Of a DNA stretch of 64,000 nt, positions 55,221 through 64,000 are shown one piece after another. The stretch lies in NCBI RefSeq assembly GCF_024346975.1, contig NZ_AP024886.1, positions 992,001-1,056,000 of the forward strand. The letters are read 5' to 3'. The notes below the pieces were generated by a model, which saw nothing but the letters and a program-made list of their open reading frames with translations, was not told where the DNA came from and ran no database searches. Source of the stretch: Vibrio neonatus (GTDB lineage: Bacteria > Pseudomonadota > Gammaproteobacteria > Enterobacterales > Vibrionaceae). Each line of letters opens with the position of its first letter. The stretch's first letter is position 1. The position numbers and the translations under genes were made by a program.

Positions 55221-57407
55221 TTATTTTTCTGAAGCTTGCTGACGAACTTCGGTCAATCGTTTTGCTATATGATTTACATCATCGCGCCCAAACATTTCAT
55301 CTAAATTAACCGATAACTTGCGTCGCCAGTTTGGATACTCATCCACAGTGCCCGGAATGTTCACAGGCTTATCCATCTCTAGCCAATCTTCTAACTGCAC
55401 ACTAAGTAGCGAAGAGGCTCCCGCCGCCACATGCAGTTGTAAGCCTTCAGCAAGGAAGTTGTCCATAGGAACCCAAGCCGCATTATCACCAATACCTGGC
55501 GACAAAAACTGCGGGTTATTGTGACGAATGGTATTTAAAATGCCCTGCTTGCACTCAAGACGCTCATCAAATAAACGCGCTAATTGCTCTTCATTTGGGT
55601 ACAAACCTAGCTCTTTACCTAACTTCAAATCATCACAATGCCAGAAACCGCGCAAGGTTGGCATATCGTGCGTACACAAGGCAGCCATAGATTGCTCTGG
55701 ATATTGCGTTGGCTCGATAAAGTGCCCAGCATCATTATCTTCAAAGAAGAAAATCTTGTAAGAATGAACACCTGCATCACGCAAAATACCGACGATTTCA
55801 TCAGGCACAGTTCCTAAATCTTCACCAATAACCGAACATTGGTAACGATGAGATTCAAGTGCCAAAATAGCCAGCATGTCTTCTACCGGGTAGTAGACGT
55901 AAGCACCTTTGGTCGCGTTCTCACCCTTAGGGATCCACCATAGGCGTAGTAGACCCAATACATGATCAATACGCAGTGCGCCGCAATGTTTCATATTAGC
56001 GCGCAGCAACTTAATAAACGGTTCGTAAGCTGTTGTTTGTAATGTTTGTGGATTAAGAGGCGGTAGCCCCCAATTTTGTCCCAAAGGCCCTAAAATATCA
56101 GGCGGAGCACCAATACTCGCATCAAGAATGAGATTGCCATTATCAGCCCAAGTTTCAGAGCCAGAATCAGCAACGCCAACCGCTAAATCACGGTACAAAC
56201 CTAAGGTCATGCCTTTTTCTTGGGCTAAAGCTTGTGCTTCATTAATTTGCGTATCCGCGATCCACTGTAAGTACATGTAAAGATCGACTAAGTCTTTATT
56301 ATCTTTAATGAATCGTTGCGTACCTGCGCTATTAAAGCGGCGATATTTTTCAGGAAAAGCAGGCCAACCCCACATTTGATCGTCAGCGTCATGCAGCGTT
56401 TTATGCATCGCATCAAAGGCCGCTTGATGCATCAGGCTATCGCCACCCTCTGCGACAAAGCTCAAGAAAGCTTGCGCACGCTCAGTGTTTTTATCTAAAT
56501 GACGGGCTTTAAATTCGGCAAACAATAGCGGCAGAACTGCCATTTTAAGAGCGGAAACTTCGCTGTAATTCACATGTTGAATTTCACGCGCTTTTTGCAA
56601 ACGCTGTTGAAACTCTGCACTGCCAACTTTTTGCTGTGCTTGTACGCTTAGCGCAAACTCAGGCACCGAGCTTACGTCGATGTACATGATGTTTAACCAG
56701 CGGCGCGAAGACGGACTGTATGGGCTAGCACCTTCTGGATTTGCTGGGAATAGAGAGTGAATTGGGTTTAAACCGACAAAATCACCACCGCGAGCGGCAA
56801 TATCACCCACTAGCTGTTTTAAATCACCAAAATCACCAATACCCCAGTTGTGCGGAGTGCGCAGGGTATAAAGCTGAATACTTGGGCCCCATAGCTTTTT
56901 GCCTTGCTCAATATCCGCCTGTTTAAAACACGCTTTTGGGGTAATGATTAAGGTCATTTCATACGGTGCTTTGCGACGTTTGCGCGTCACTAACAGTTTG
57001 TGATAACCCCAGTTTATATCTGCCGGCAAAGCAAACACCAACGGCCCGCCCTGTTTGCGATCATCTCGGACAATTTGTGATTGCAAATAGCCTTCAAGAA
57101 CTTCACCTTGTTCGGTTTCTAGACGCCACGCAAACTCACTTTCGCGAGCGCTGACACCCAAATTTAGTTCCACTTCTACTGATTCGTCATCACGAACCAC
57201 TAGCACTGGCGCCAAGACATCTTTCTTATGTTTTTTTTCTGCAGATTTAAGCAGTGCTTCGTCACTACTGGTATCGTAGCCAAGAGCAGCAAGTAAACGC
57301 TCAATAGTCTCATCTTCAACGTTGGCAGGTTCTCCCCACGCGCTGACATAGTTATCGGCAATACGAGCCATTTCGGCGACTTTTTTTAATGCGGATTGTG
57401 TTTTCAT
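55221..57407 (-). CDS. malQ: 4-alpha-glucanotransferase (amylomaltase) MalQ
   Basis: Cytosolic GH77 enzyme that disproportionates maltodextrins, releasing glucose and longer chains for MalP. Markers are QLYTLRTPHNWGIGDFGDLK, FVGLNPIHSLFPANPEGASP, LRIDHVLGLLRLWWIP (nucleophile Asp), IGEDLGTVPDEI (acid/base Glu) and TLRGFWHCDD. At 728 residues it has the long N-terminal extension typical of enterobacterial and vibrio MalQ. GGAGAG lies before ATG 57405-57407. It follows malP by 172 bp, with a palindrome between. Confidence 0.94.
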   Translation of the reverse strand: MKTQSALKKVAEMARIADNYVSAWGEPANVEDETIERLLAALGYDTSSDEALLKSAEKKHKKDVLAPVLVVRDDESVEVELNLGVSARESEFAWRLETEQGEVLEGYLQSQIVRDDRKQGGPLVFALPADINWGYHKLLVTRKRRKAPYEMTLIITPKACFKQADIEQGKKLWGPSIQLYTLRTPHNWGIGDFGDLKQLVGDIAARGGDFVGLNPIHSLFPANPEGASPYSPSSRRWLNIMYIDVSSVPEFALSVQAQQKVGSAEFQQRLQKAREIQHVNYSEVSALKMAVLPLLFAEFKARHLDKNTERAQAFLSFVAEGGDSLMHQAAFDAMHKTLHDADDQMWGWPAFPEKYRRFNSAGTQRFIKDNKDLVDLYMYLQWIADTQINEAQALAQEKGMTLGLYRDLAVGVADSGSETWADNGNLILDASIGAPPDILGPLGQNWGLPPLNPQTLQTTAYEPFIKLLRANMKHCGALRIDHVLGLLRLWWIPKGENATKGAYVYYPVEDMLAILALESHRYQCSVIGEDLGTVPDEIVGILRDAGVHSYKIFFFEDNDAGHFIEPTQYPEQSMAALCTHDMPTLRGFWHCDDLKLGKELGLYPNEEQLARLFDERLECKQGILNTIRHNNPQFLSPGIGDNAAWVPMDNFLAEGLQLHVAAGASSLLSVQLEDWLEMDKPVNIPGTVDEYPNWRRKLSVNLDEMFGRDDVNHIAKRLTEVRQQASEK

Positions 57408-57537
57408 CGCTCTCTCCGAAGACGAAACACGCCTTCAAACTTGTAAATTTGGTATCGGAAACGACGCGCTTAAATCAACAATAAGCGCTACTTTCCCTTA
57501 CTTGACTCGCATGAGTCGTTATTCGTTTTTCAATTCA

Positions 57538-57570
57538 TCATCCTAGCCCTGCAATGCAGAGCTAGGATGA
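57538..57570. repeat. 33-bp near-perfect palindrome between malP and malQ
   Basis: TCATCCTAGCCCTGCA (57538-57553) and TGCAGAGCTAGGATGA (57555-57570) are inverted copies with one mismatch around a single A. It starts 10 bp past the malP stop. No T run follows on the minus strand. Both arms contain GGATGA, the MalT-box core. Confidence 0.6.
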
Positions 57571-57579
57571 ATAGCACTA

Positions 57580-60033
57580 TTAACGATGAACAGGCTCTAG
57601 TTTCCAGATGTTGTTCACGTAATCGCGAATTGAACGGTCTGAACTGAACTTGCCGACTAATGCCGTGTTCAAAATGGCTTTCTTAGCCCAACCCGATTGG
57701 TCTTTATACTGCTCACCCATCTCTTCGTGCGCTTTCACGTAAGAGGCGAAATCAGCAAGACATAGGTAAGGGTCACCGCCATCGAGCAAGCTATCAAATG
57801 TCGCGCGAAGCTTGCCTGGTTCACCTGGGGTGAACTCTTCACCTAGTAGAAGATCCATAGAGGCTTTTAGTAGATGATCAGCGTTGTAGTAATCAAATGG
57901 GTTGTAGCCACGAGCACGAATATCGTTCACGCCGTCAACATCTAGACCAAAGATATAGATGTTTTCATCACCCACTTCTTCACGGATTTCAACGTTTGCC
58001 CCATCCATAGTACCGATAGTCAGGGCACCGTTTAGCGCCATCTTCATGTTGCCAGTACCTGATGCTTCTTTACCTGCGGTAGAGATTTGCTCAGACACAT
58101 CAGATGCAGGAATGATGATTTCTGCAAGGCTTACGCGGTAGTCCGGCATGAATACCACTTTCAGCTTGTTGCCAATGCGAGTGTCGTTGTTGATCTTCTC
58201 TGCAATCTTGTTGATCGCGTAGATGATTTCTTTCGCTAGGTGATAACCCGGCGCTGCTTTCGCTGCAAAGAACACCACGCGTGGAGCCATGTCAAAATCA
58301 GGTTCGTTCAGTAAACGATGGTACAAAGACAAGATGTGCAGCATGTTTAGGTGCTGACGCTTGTATTCGTGTAGACGTTTGATTTGCACATCAAAGATTG
58401 CATTGGTATCAAGCTCGATATCCATGTTCTCTTTCACCCAATTAGCAAGGCGCTGTTTGTTCTCTTTTTTCACTGCCATGTATTGCTTTTGGAACGCTTT
58501 GTCTTCTGCAAATGCAGAGATATCCGATAGCTGCTCCAAATGTGCTGGCCATTGGTCGCCAATTTTTTCAGTGATCAAAGCCGAAAGACCTGGGTTACAG
58601 AACTTCAACCAGCGACGAGGCGTCACACCGTTCGTTACGTTGTGTAGGCGTGTTGGATAAAGCTCATCAAACTCAGGGAATAGATCTTTCTTAACCAAGC
58701 TTGAGTGCAATGCCGCTACGCCGTTGACTGCGTATGAACCCACAACACATAGGTTTGCCATACGCACCATGCGGTGGAAACCTTCTTGGATAATAGAAAG
58801 TTTACGTTGCTTATCGACATCGCCCGGCCATTTAGCACGTACTTCCATTAGGAAATCGTGGTTAATGCGGTAGATGATTTCCATGTGACGAGGAAGCAGA
58901 CGTTGAATTAGCGATTCTGACCAAGTCTCCAATGCTTCTGGAAGCAAAGTATGGTTGGTGTAAGCAAATGTCTTAGTTGAGATAGACCATGCTTTTTCCC
59001 AGCCAAATCCTTTTTCATCCACCAAAATGCGCATCAATTCTGGGATAGCGATGGTTGGGTGAGTATCGTTTAGCTGTACGGTTTCGTATTTAGGAAGATC
59101 AACCAGTGCGTGACCGGCTGCTTCGTGACGACGTAAAATATCGCGAATAGACGCTGCCGAGTGGAAGTACTGCTGCATTAGACGCAGAGTTTTGCCTTTC
59201 TCGTGGTTGTCGTTCGGGTACAGCACTTTAGTAATGTTGCCCGCATCGATAAGTGAGTGCTGAGCTTCAAAGTAATCGCCGTTGTTAAAGCTTTCTAGAG
59301 AGAAAGGTGCGATAGCCTGACATTCCCACAAGCGAAGTGGGTATACCGTATTTGATTCGTAACCGACGATTGGCAGATCCCAAGGCATCGCTTTCACTGT
59401 CATGCCCGGCACCCAGCGACGTTTTTCTTCCCCGTTTTCCATCACCACTTCTACGTAACCGTAAAAGCCAATCTCTTGTGCAATCTCAGGGCGAACCAAC
59501 TCCCACGGATAACCTTCAATGCCGCGCCATGCATCAGGCGCTTCTTGCTGAGCACCCTCTTTGAATGATTGTTTAAATAGACCGTATTCATAGTGCAGAC
59601 CGTAACCCACAGTTGGGAATTCTTGAGCTGCACATGAATCCATGAAACAAGCTGCTAGACGACCTAGACCGCCATTACCCAGTGATGGGTCGCGCTCTTC
59701 TTCAAGAAGGTCTGTTAGGTTAAAGCCAAGCTCACCCATAGCATCCGTTACTTGTTCGTACAGACCCATGCTGATCAAGTTATTACCCGTTAGACGGCCA
59801 ATAAGAAATTCTAGTGATAAGTAGTTAACACTTTTTGCATCAGTGATTTTCTTATCGGTTTCGGTTTGCAGTAGATCAAGGGTTGTAAATTCAGCAAGGG
59901 CTTGGCCCATAGCCAAATACCATTGACGAGTAGAAGCGTTTTCTTCTGTTGTAGCGTAGGTCGCAGTAAGGTGTTTCTTAACGTTTGCTTGAAATTGCTT
60001 TTTATCAAATTTGTTTTGTTGAGCTGGTTTCAT
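57580..60033 (-). CDS. malP: Maltodextrin phosphorylase MalP
   Basis: PLP enzyme that releases glucose-1-phosphate from maltodextrin chains. Markers are LGRLAACFMDSCAAQEFPTV near the N-terminal third, IKRLHEYKRQHLN, and EASGTGNMKMALNGALTIGT with the PLP lysine. I choose ATG 60031-60033 (MKPAQQNKFDKKQFQANVKK), giving 817 residues, close to other MalP proteins; the frame runs 21 codons further upstream but without a ribosome site. It is divergent from malT and heads malP-malQ; glgB follows in the same direction with its own likely promoter. Confidence 0.95.
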   Translation of the reverse strand: MKPAQQNKFDKKQFQANVKKHLTATYATTEENASTRQWYLAMGQALAEFTTLDLLQTETDKKITDAKSVNYLSLEFLIGRLTGNNLISMGLYEQVTDAMGELGFNLTDLLEEERDPSLGNGGLGRLAACFMDSCAAQEFPTVGYGLHYEYGLFKQSFKEGAQQEAPDAWRGIEGYPWELVRPEIAQEIGFYGYVEVVMENGEEKRRWVPGMTVKAMPWDLPIVGYESNTVYPLRLWECQAIAPFSLESFNNGDYFEAQHSLIDAGNITKVLYPNDNHEKGKTLRLMQQYFHSAASIRDILRRHEAAGHALVDLPKYETVQLNDTHPTIAIPELMRILVDEKGFGWEKAWSISTKTFAYTNHTLLPEALETWSESLIQRLLPRHMEIIYRINHDFLMEVRAKWPGDVDKQRKLSIIQEGFHRMVRMANLCVVGSYAVNGVAALHSSLVKKDLFPEFDELYPTRLHNVTNGVTPRRWLKFCNPGLSALITEKIGDQWPAHLEQLSDISAFAEDKAFQKQYMAVKKENKQRLANWVKENMDIELDTNAIFDVQIKRLHEYKRQHLNMLHILSLYHRLLNEPDFDMAPRVVFFAAKAAPGYHLAKEIIYAINKIAEKINNDTRIGNKLKVVFMPDYRVSLAEIIIPASDVSEQISTAGKEASGTGNMKMALNGALTIGTMDGANVEIREEVGDENIYIFGLDVDGVNDIRARGYNPFDYYNADHLLKASMDLLLGEEFTPGEPGKLRATFDSLLDGGDPYLCLADFASYVKAHEEMGEQYKDQSGWAKKAILNTALVGKFSSDRSIRDYVNNIWKLEPVHR

Positions 60034-60583
60034 AAAGGAACTCTCATCTTTTATTAGTAATTTCCGTCTGTACCCATCATCCTTTAACGCCCACAAGGCT
60101 TCATCCTCCTATAGCAAGGAGGAGAAGGAGGAGTACTAGGGGCGTAGGGGGGGAGAGAAAAATGACTTATTGAGCAAAGTCTCACTATAGATGGCTAATC
60201 ACGCGCTCAACGAGATATAAATCACACTACAAATGTAATACTGACAATTCATCAGCTATCAATATGAGATCTGACGCATTAAATTAATGATTTTAAATGA
60301 GACTTAGATCGTAATTATTTTTTAATAGTTGACGTTTTTTCTACAAAATTGTGCAAGCCTGAGAAATTGCCTTACTCAAAACAGGGACAGATTAGATCTC
60401 GGTCACAAATTTAAGGCGTAGAGTATAGAAATTGAGGAATAGTAGACAAATAAATAGCAGGATCAAAAGCATAAGGTTAATTTATTGGTATATAAGGTTA
60501 TCACTCGCAGTAAAAATGTTATTTGTATTTAGCACTGTGACGAAAGTTGACTATCCAATAGTAAAATAAATAGGTACGTAAAC
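60034..60583. other. Divergent malP-malT control region
   Basis: 550 bp, no gene. Besides the MalT-like cluster it holds two CRP-like sites that each match 8 of 10 bases: CGAGATATAAATCACA at 60211-60226 and TTAGATCTCGGTCACA at 60392-60407. The second lies ~175 bp before malT; malT is CRP-activated in E. coli. Confidence 0.45.
60075..60134. promoter_or_regulatory. MalT-box-like cluster upstream of malP
   Basis: On the minus strand AAGGATGATG (60075-60084) and GAGGATGAAG (60099-60108) match the MalT box at 7/10 and 8/10, 24 bp apart and directed to malP. Next come two plus-strand GGAGGAG copies (60116-60125, 60125-60134) in a G-rich run to ~60158. The malE-malK region has a similar run. Confidence 0.5.
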
Positions 60584-63289
60584 ATGTGGATCCCTTCGAA
60601 GCTCACTCGCCCTGGTCGTTTACATAATGCAATTGTTCGCCCTCGTGTATTGGATTTACTGCAACAAGCCCCTTTTTATAAACTCGTCTTGCTTCGCTCC
60701 CCTGCTGGATACGGCAAAACCACCATGGCCGCACAATGGTTGTCCGATAAAACCCATGTCGGTTGGTACAACCTTGATGAAAGCGATAACGACAGCAACC
60801 GCTTTATTAACTACTTCATCCTTGCCTTAAACAAAGCCACCGATAACGCCTGTAGCAATTCACAAGCCCTCATCGAAAAACGCCAATATTCATCGCTACA
60901 TACCCTATTTGGCGAGATTTTTGCCGAATTGACCAATAACGTACACGAATCGTATTTGGTCTTTGACGACTACCACTTAATCACCAACGAAGAGATCCAT
61001 GAGGCTATGCGCTTTTTCATCAAGCACATGCCAGATAACCTCACCGTTGTGGTCACCAGTCGCTCCAACCCGCCACTGGGCACCGCCAACCTGCGGGTGC
61101 GCGACTTAATGATTGAAATTAACGATGACTTGTTAGCCTTTGATTTAGAAGAGACGACTCGATTCTTTAATCTAAGAATGAAAGAAGAAATTGACGAATC
61201 TACCGCCAACGAAGTGCGCTCTTACGCCGAAGGTTGGCCGTCAGCCATGCAGTTAATTGCGGTGCAAGCACTGCAACAAAACAAACCCATTCAGCAATCA
61301 TTGCGCAGTATTAACGACTTTAATCACACCCATTTATGGGATTATCTTGCCGAAGAAGTGTTTGATTTTGTCGATAGTGCCACCAAAGAATTTTTAATGC
61401 AGTGCTCGGTGCTTAATCACTTTAACGATGAGTTAATTATTGATGTCACCCAGCGTGATGATGCTCTAGCAATGCTAAATAGCCTGAATAAATTTGGCCT
61501 ATTTTTAACTACCAGTTCCACCGAAAATAACTGGTATCGCTTCCACAATTTGTTTAGCGAGTTTCTAACTAATCAACGCCTGACGCACATGCCGCAAAAT
61601 GAAGTGCAGCTGCAAACTCTGGCCGCGCAATCATGGCTTAAATTAGGTCGCCCAACCGAAGCTTTAGTGCACGCTCAGCGAGCCAAAGATTCCACTTTGT
61701 GTTCTAACATCATGCAAGAGCACGGCTGGAGAATGTTCAACAATGGCGAGCTCACCACATTAGAAAAAGCCATCGCAGAGCTTGATACCGACCAGCTATA
61801 TAAAACCGCCAAACTGCCCCTACTGCGCGCTTGGCTTGCACAAAGCCAGCACAGATTCGCCATTGTTGGGGATTTGCTCGCAGAAGCAAAAGACGAGCTA
61901 GCAAAACGAAACATCGAGCTATCAGTTAAAGATAAAGGACAAGTGAACGCCCTGCGCGCACAAGTCGCCATCAACAAAGGCAATCCAGAAGAAGCGCTGC
62001 AATTGGCCGAACTGGCGCTTAGCCAAATAGACAATAACGACTTTAGAAGCCGCATCGTTGGCACTTCAGTAATTGGTGAGGTCAACCATGTATTAGGACG
62101 CTTAGACCGAGCGCTACCTATGATGCAACAAACCGAAAAGCTGGCACGTCAGTATCAAGTGTATCACCACGTATTATGGGCACTGATTCAGCAAAGCGAG
62201 ATTTTAACCGCGCAAGGTTACATTCAAGCCTCATTCGAGCTTCAAGACCAAGCCTTTAAAGTGATTGAAGAGCATCACTTCCAACAAGTGCCATTACACG
62301 AACATTTGCTTAGAACCCGCGCCCATATTCTATGGTGCTGGAACCGCCTTGATGAAGCCGAATTAGCCGCCTACAAAGGTATCGAAGTGTTGGCGAATCA
62401 AGAAAGCCGACACCTACACAACTACGCTATCTTGACCCGCATCGCACTAGGTCGCGGTGAGCTAGATAAAGCAGGACGCTTTGTAAAAAACATCGACGAG
62501 CTGCTTGCCGAGTCCAACTACCACGTAGATTGGTCAGCGAATGCGTCATTCTCGCAGCTGCTCTATTGGCAAGCCTGCAACGACATTGACGCCATTCACA
62601 ACTGGCTAGCACAAACCGAACATCCAAAAGATGCCACCAACCACTTTAACCAATTACAGCTGCGTAATATCGCCCGCGCTCAAATCGCCTGCGACCGCCT
62701 AGACGAAGCGAGCCAAACTATCGCCAAGCTACAGCAACAAACCCGCGAGCATCATTTAGTCACCGACACCAACCGCAATCTGATTGTAGAAGCCGTACTC
62801 AACATCAAACAAAACAACGAAGCGCAAGCCTGCGAAAACCTACAACAAGCCCTCAGCATGACCAACCAAACCGGCATGCTAGGCAACTTCATCGTAGACG
62901 GCGCATCCATCAATAAACTCTTAGAAAAACTGGTCAACAAAGGCCACCTAGCCGATTTAGAGCGCCACCGCGCCCTACAAATCCTAAAAGAGATCGGCAA
63001 TAAACAGCGCAGCCGCGCCGTCCATTTCGACGAAGACTTCGTCAACCAACTAGTCAACCACCCCAACATCCCAGAACTGATCCGCACCAGCCCCCTCACC
63101 CAACGCGAATGGCAAGTGCTAAACTTAATCTATTCAGGCTTCAGCAACGAACAAATCGCACAAGAACTGGACGTGGCAGGGACTACGATCAAGACGCATA
63201 TTAGGAATTTGTATCAGAAGTTGAATATTGCCAATAGGAAAGAAGCGATTGAGACAGCGGAGAATTTGTTGCGGTTGATGGGGTATTGA
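60584..63289 (+). CDS. malT: Maltose regulon activator MalT
   Basis: ATP-dependent transcription activator, switched on by maltotriose. A STAND-type ATPase region lies at the N-terminus (Walker A in [16 protein letters not shown], ~residues 39-50; FDDYH near 125). The middle is a TPR-like helical domain, and the C-terminal LuxR-type HTH is [20 protein letters not shown] followed by [20 protein letters not shown]. At 901 residues it equals E. coli MalT. It is divergent from malP and separated by their control region. It probably acts on malE, malK, malP, malQ, glgB and the amylase gene. Confidence 0.95.
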   Translation: MWIPSKLTRPGRLHNAIVRPRVLDLLQQAPFYKLVLLRSPAGYGKTTMAAQWLSDKTHVGWYNLDESDNDSNRFINYFILALNKATDNACSNSQALIEKRQYSSLHTLFGEIFAELTNNVHESYLVFDDYHLITNEEIHEAMRFFIKHMPDNLTVVVTSRSNPPLGTANLRVRDLMIEINDDLLAFDLEETTRFFNLRMKEEIDESTANEVRSYAEGWPSAMQLIAVQALQQNKPIQQSLRSINDFNHTHLWDYLAEEVFDFVDSATKEFLMQCSVLNHFNDELIIDVTQRDDALAMLNSLNKFGLFLTTSSTENNWYRFHNLFSEFLTNQRLTHMPQNEVQLQTLAAQSWLKLGRPTEALVHAQRAKDSTLCSNIMQEHGWRMFNNGELTTLEKAIAELDTDQLYKTAKLPLLRAWLAQSQHRFAIVGDLLAEAKDELAKRNIELSVKDKGQVNALRAQVAINKGNPEEALQLAELALSQIDNNDFRSRIVGTSVIGEVNHVLGRLDRALPMMQQTEKLARQYQVYHHVLWALIQQSEILTAQGYIQASFELQDQAFKVIEEHHFQQVPLHEHLLRTRAHILWCWNRLDEAELAAYKGIEVLANQESRHLHNYAILTRIALGRGELDKAGRFVKNIDELLAESNYHVDWSANASFSQLLYWQACNDIDAIHNWLAQTEHPKDATNHFNQLQLRNIARAQIACDRLDEASQTIAKLQQQTREHHLVTDTNRNLIVEAVLNIKQNNEAQACENLQQALSMTNQTGMLGNFIVDGASINKLLEKLVNKGHLADLERHRALQILKEIGNKQRSRAVHFDEDFVNQLVNHPNIPELIRTSPLTQREWQVLNLIYSGFSNEQIAQELDVAGTTIKTHIRNLYQKLNIANRKEAIETAENLLRLMGY

Positions 63290-63470
63290 GTGGCTTCTAA
63301 TCACACAGCCAAGTGAATATGAATCCATAGAATAGCCGCATAATATTCATGTAATCTTCGTCTTATAAGGGCTTGTCACATTCAAGCGATTGATAATTAA
63401 CCGATGATCTGCAGACAACTGTAACGATAAACGTTAAGATAAACATTGGATTGTCATAAGATGCGCCTCA

Positions 63471-64000
63471 ATGTTCAAACTTAAAACTATTTGGGATTTA
63501 CCACGAGTCACTAAACGCACCATTAGTGTCGTAGTTGACTCAATTTTCATTATCACTGCCTACTACGCCGCTCACTGGGCACGTTTGGGCGATTTGATGT
63601 GGCTTCCCAAATATGATAATCACAACGTACTGCTAGGCACGTTGGTCATTACTATTTTTGCATTTACTAAATTAGGATTGTACCGTGCTGTGCTAAGGTA
63701 CCTAACCTTCCATGCTCTGTATGTCGTTAGTTTAGGAACGCTGATCTCTACCTTCTCTATAGGTTTACTTGCCTATTACTTCAATTCAGATGTACCACGT
63801 TCAGTCCCTGTTATTTATGGTGCATTCCTGGCGCTATCATGTGGTGGTAGCCGATTAATTATTCGCGTACTAGTTAGTCAATCATTTGATAAAAACCGTA
63901 AAAATGTTCTTATTTACGGCGCAGGCTCTGCAGGCCGCCAACTAGCGCTTGCCCTTCGCACATCCGAAACTCATAAAGTAGTCGGCTTTATCGATCAAGA
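63471..64000 (+). CDS. Polysaccharide biosynthesis protein (CapD/WbpM-like), start only
   Basis: The window ends inside this gene. The first ~177 residues show four membrane helices (TKRTISVVVDSIFIITAYYA, LLGTLVITIFAFTKLGLYRA) followed by VLIYGAGSAGRQLALALRTS, the NAD-binding Rossmann motif. This is the layout of membrane-bound UDP-GlcNAc 4,6-dehydratases used for O-antigen or capsule sugars. ATG 63471-63473 starts the frame. More surface-polysaccharide genes are likely to the right. Confidence 0.82.
   Translation, partial: MFKLKTIWDLPRVTKRTISVVVDSIFIITAYYAAHWARLGDLMWLPKYDNHNVLLGTLVITIFAFTKLGLYRAVLRYLTFHALYVVSLGTLISTFSIGLLAYYFNSDVPRSVPVIYGAFLALSCGGSRLIIRVLVSQSFDKNRKNVLIYGAGSAGRQLALALRTSETHKVVGFIDQ

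Overview
The window reads as ordinary Vibrionaceae chromosome. The gene families are typical of a marine or estuarine Vibrio: a porin, Lpp with an L,D-transpeptidase, NhaD, NnrS, a DUF368 lipid carrier flippase and a complete maltodextrin/glycogen set. From memory, in Vibrio cholerae the same mix (malT-malP-malQ-glgB, DUF368, phr, lpp, pst, malEFGK) lies on chromosome 2, so a secondary chromosome is likely. That placement is inference. I saw no rRNA, tRNA or CRISPR array.

Layout: 1-2.7 kb, malE (cut by the window edge) divergent from malK, with MalT- and CRP-like sites between. 2.8-3.0 kb, a small unknown gene. 3.3-6.8 kb, pstSCAB. 7.4-8.7 kb, a DEAD-box helicase. 9-12.8 kb, lpp facing an operon DUF523/DUF1722 - photolyase - L,D-transpeptidase. 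12.9-14.4 kb, a zinc-finger/HTH gene resembling a domesticated transposase. 14.4-17.1 kb, an EamA transporter and yiaWV. 17.2-22.0 kb is the only clearly accessory stretch: a DUF3892-like/PD-(D/E)XK-like gene pair, a long hairpin, an AT-rich HNH gene, an Abi/HEPN gene, an IS3-family element and a nine-codon relic of a Phd-type antitoxin. 22-27.6 kb, an MFS gene, a Kef K+ efflux pair and NhaD. 27.7-28.8 kb, an M20 peptidase. 28.9-35.5 kb, a Ugp-like ABC importer operon with PHP and HAD phosphatases. 35.6-37 kb, LysR and SMR genes. 37.2-40.6 kb, a coupled five-gene operon: DUF368 flippase, unknown, SCO, PCuAC, RsgA. 40.7-43.7 kb, a cytoplasmic amylase, DUF1353 and an M15-like peptidase. 43.8-46 kb, queE, queD and a porin. 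46.7-52.3 kb, a methyltransferase, LysR, CDF transporter, NnrS, alpha/beta hydrolase and MAPEG protein. 52.6-63.3 kb, glgB, malQ, malP and divergent malT. 63.5 kb to the end, the start of a CapD/WbpM-like polysaccharide gene.

The main functional theme is alpha-glucan metabolism. Maltodextrins enter by MalE/MalK and are processed by MalQ, MalP, GlgB and the amylase under MalT. GGATGA-core motifs recur upstream of malE, malP, glgB and the amylase. Secondary themes are phosphate and phosphoester uptake (Pst and Ugp-like/PHP/HAD), copper delivery to the respiratory oxidase, cation homeostasis and the cell envelope.

The best places for something undescribed are the small island at 17.2-22.0 kb, the transposase-like gene at 12.9 kb and the sugar-phosphate-type importer operon at 29-35.5 kb. 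All family calls come from reading the proteins by eye; no search was run.
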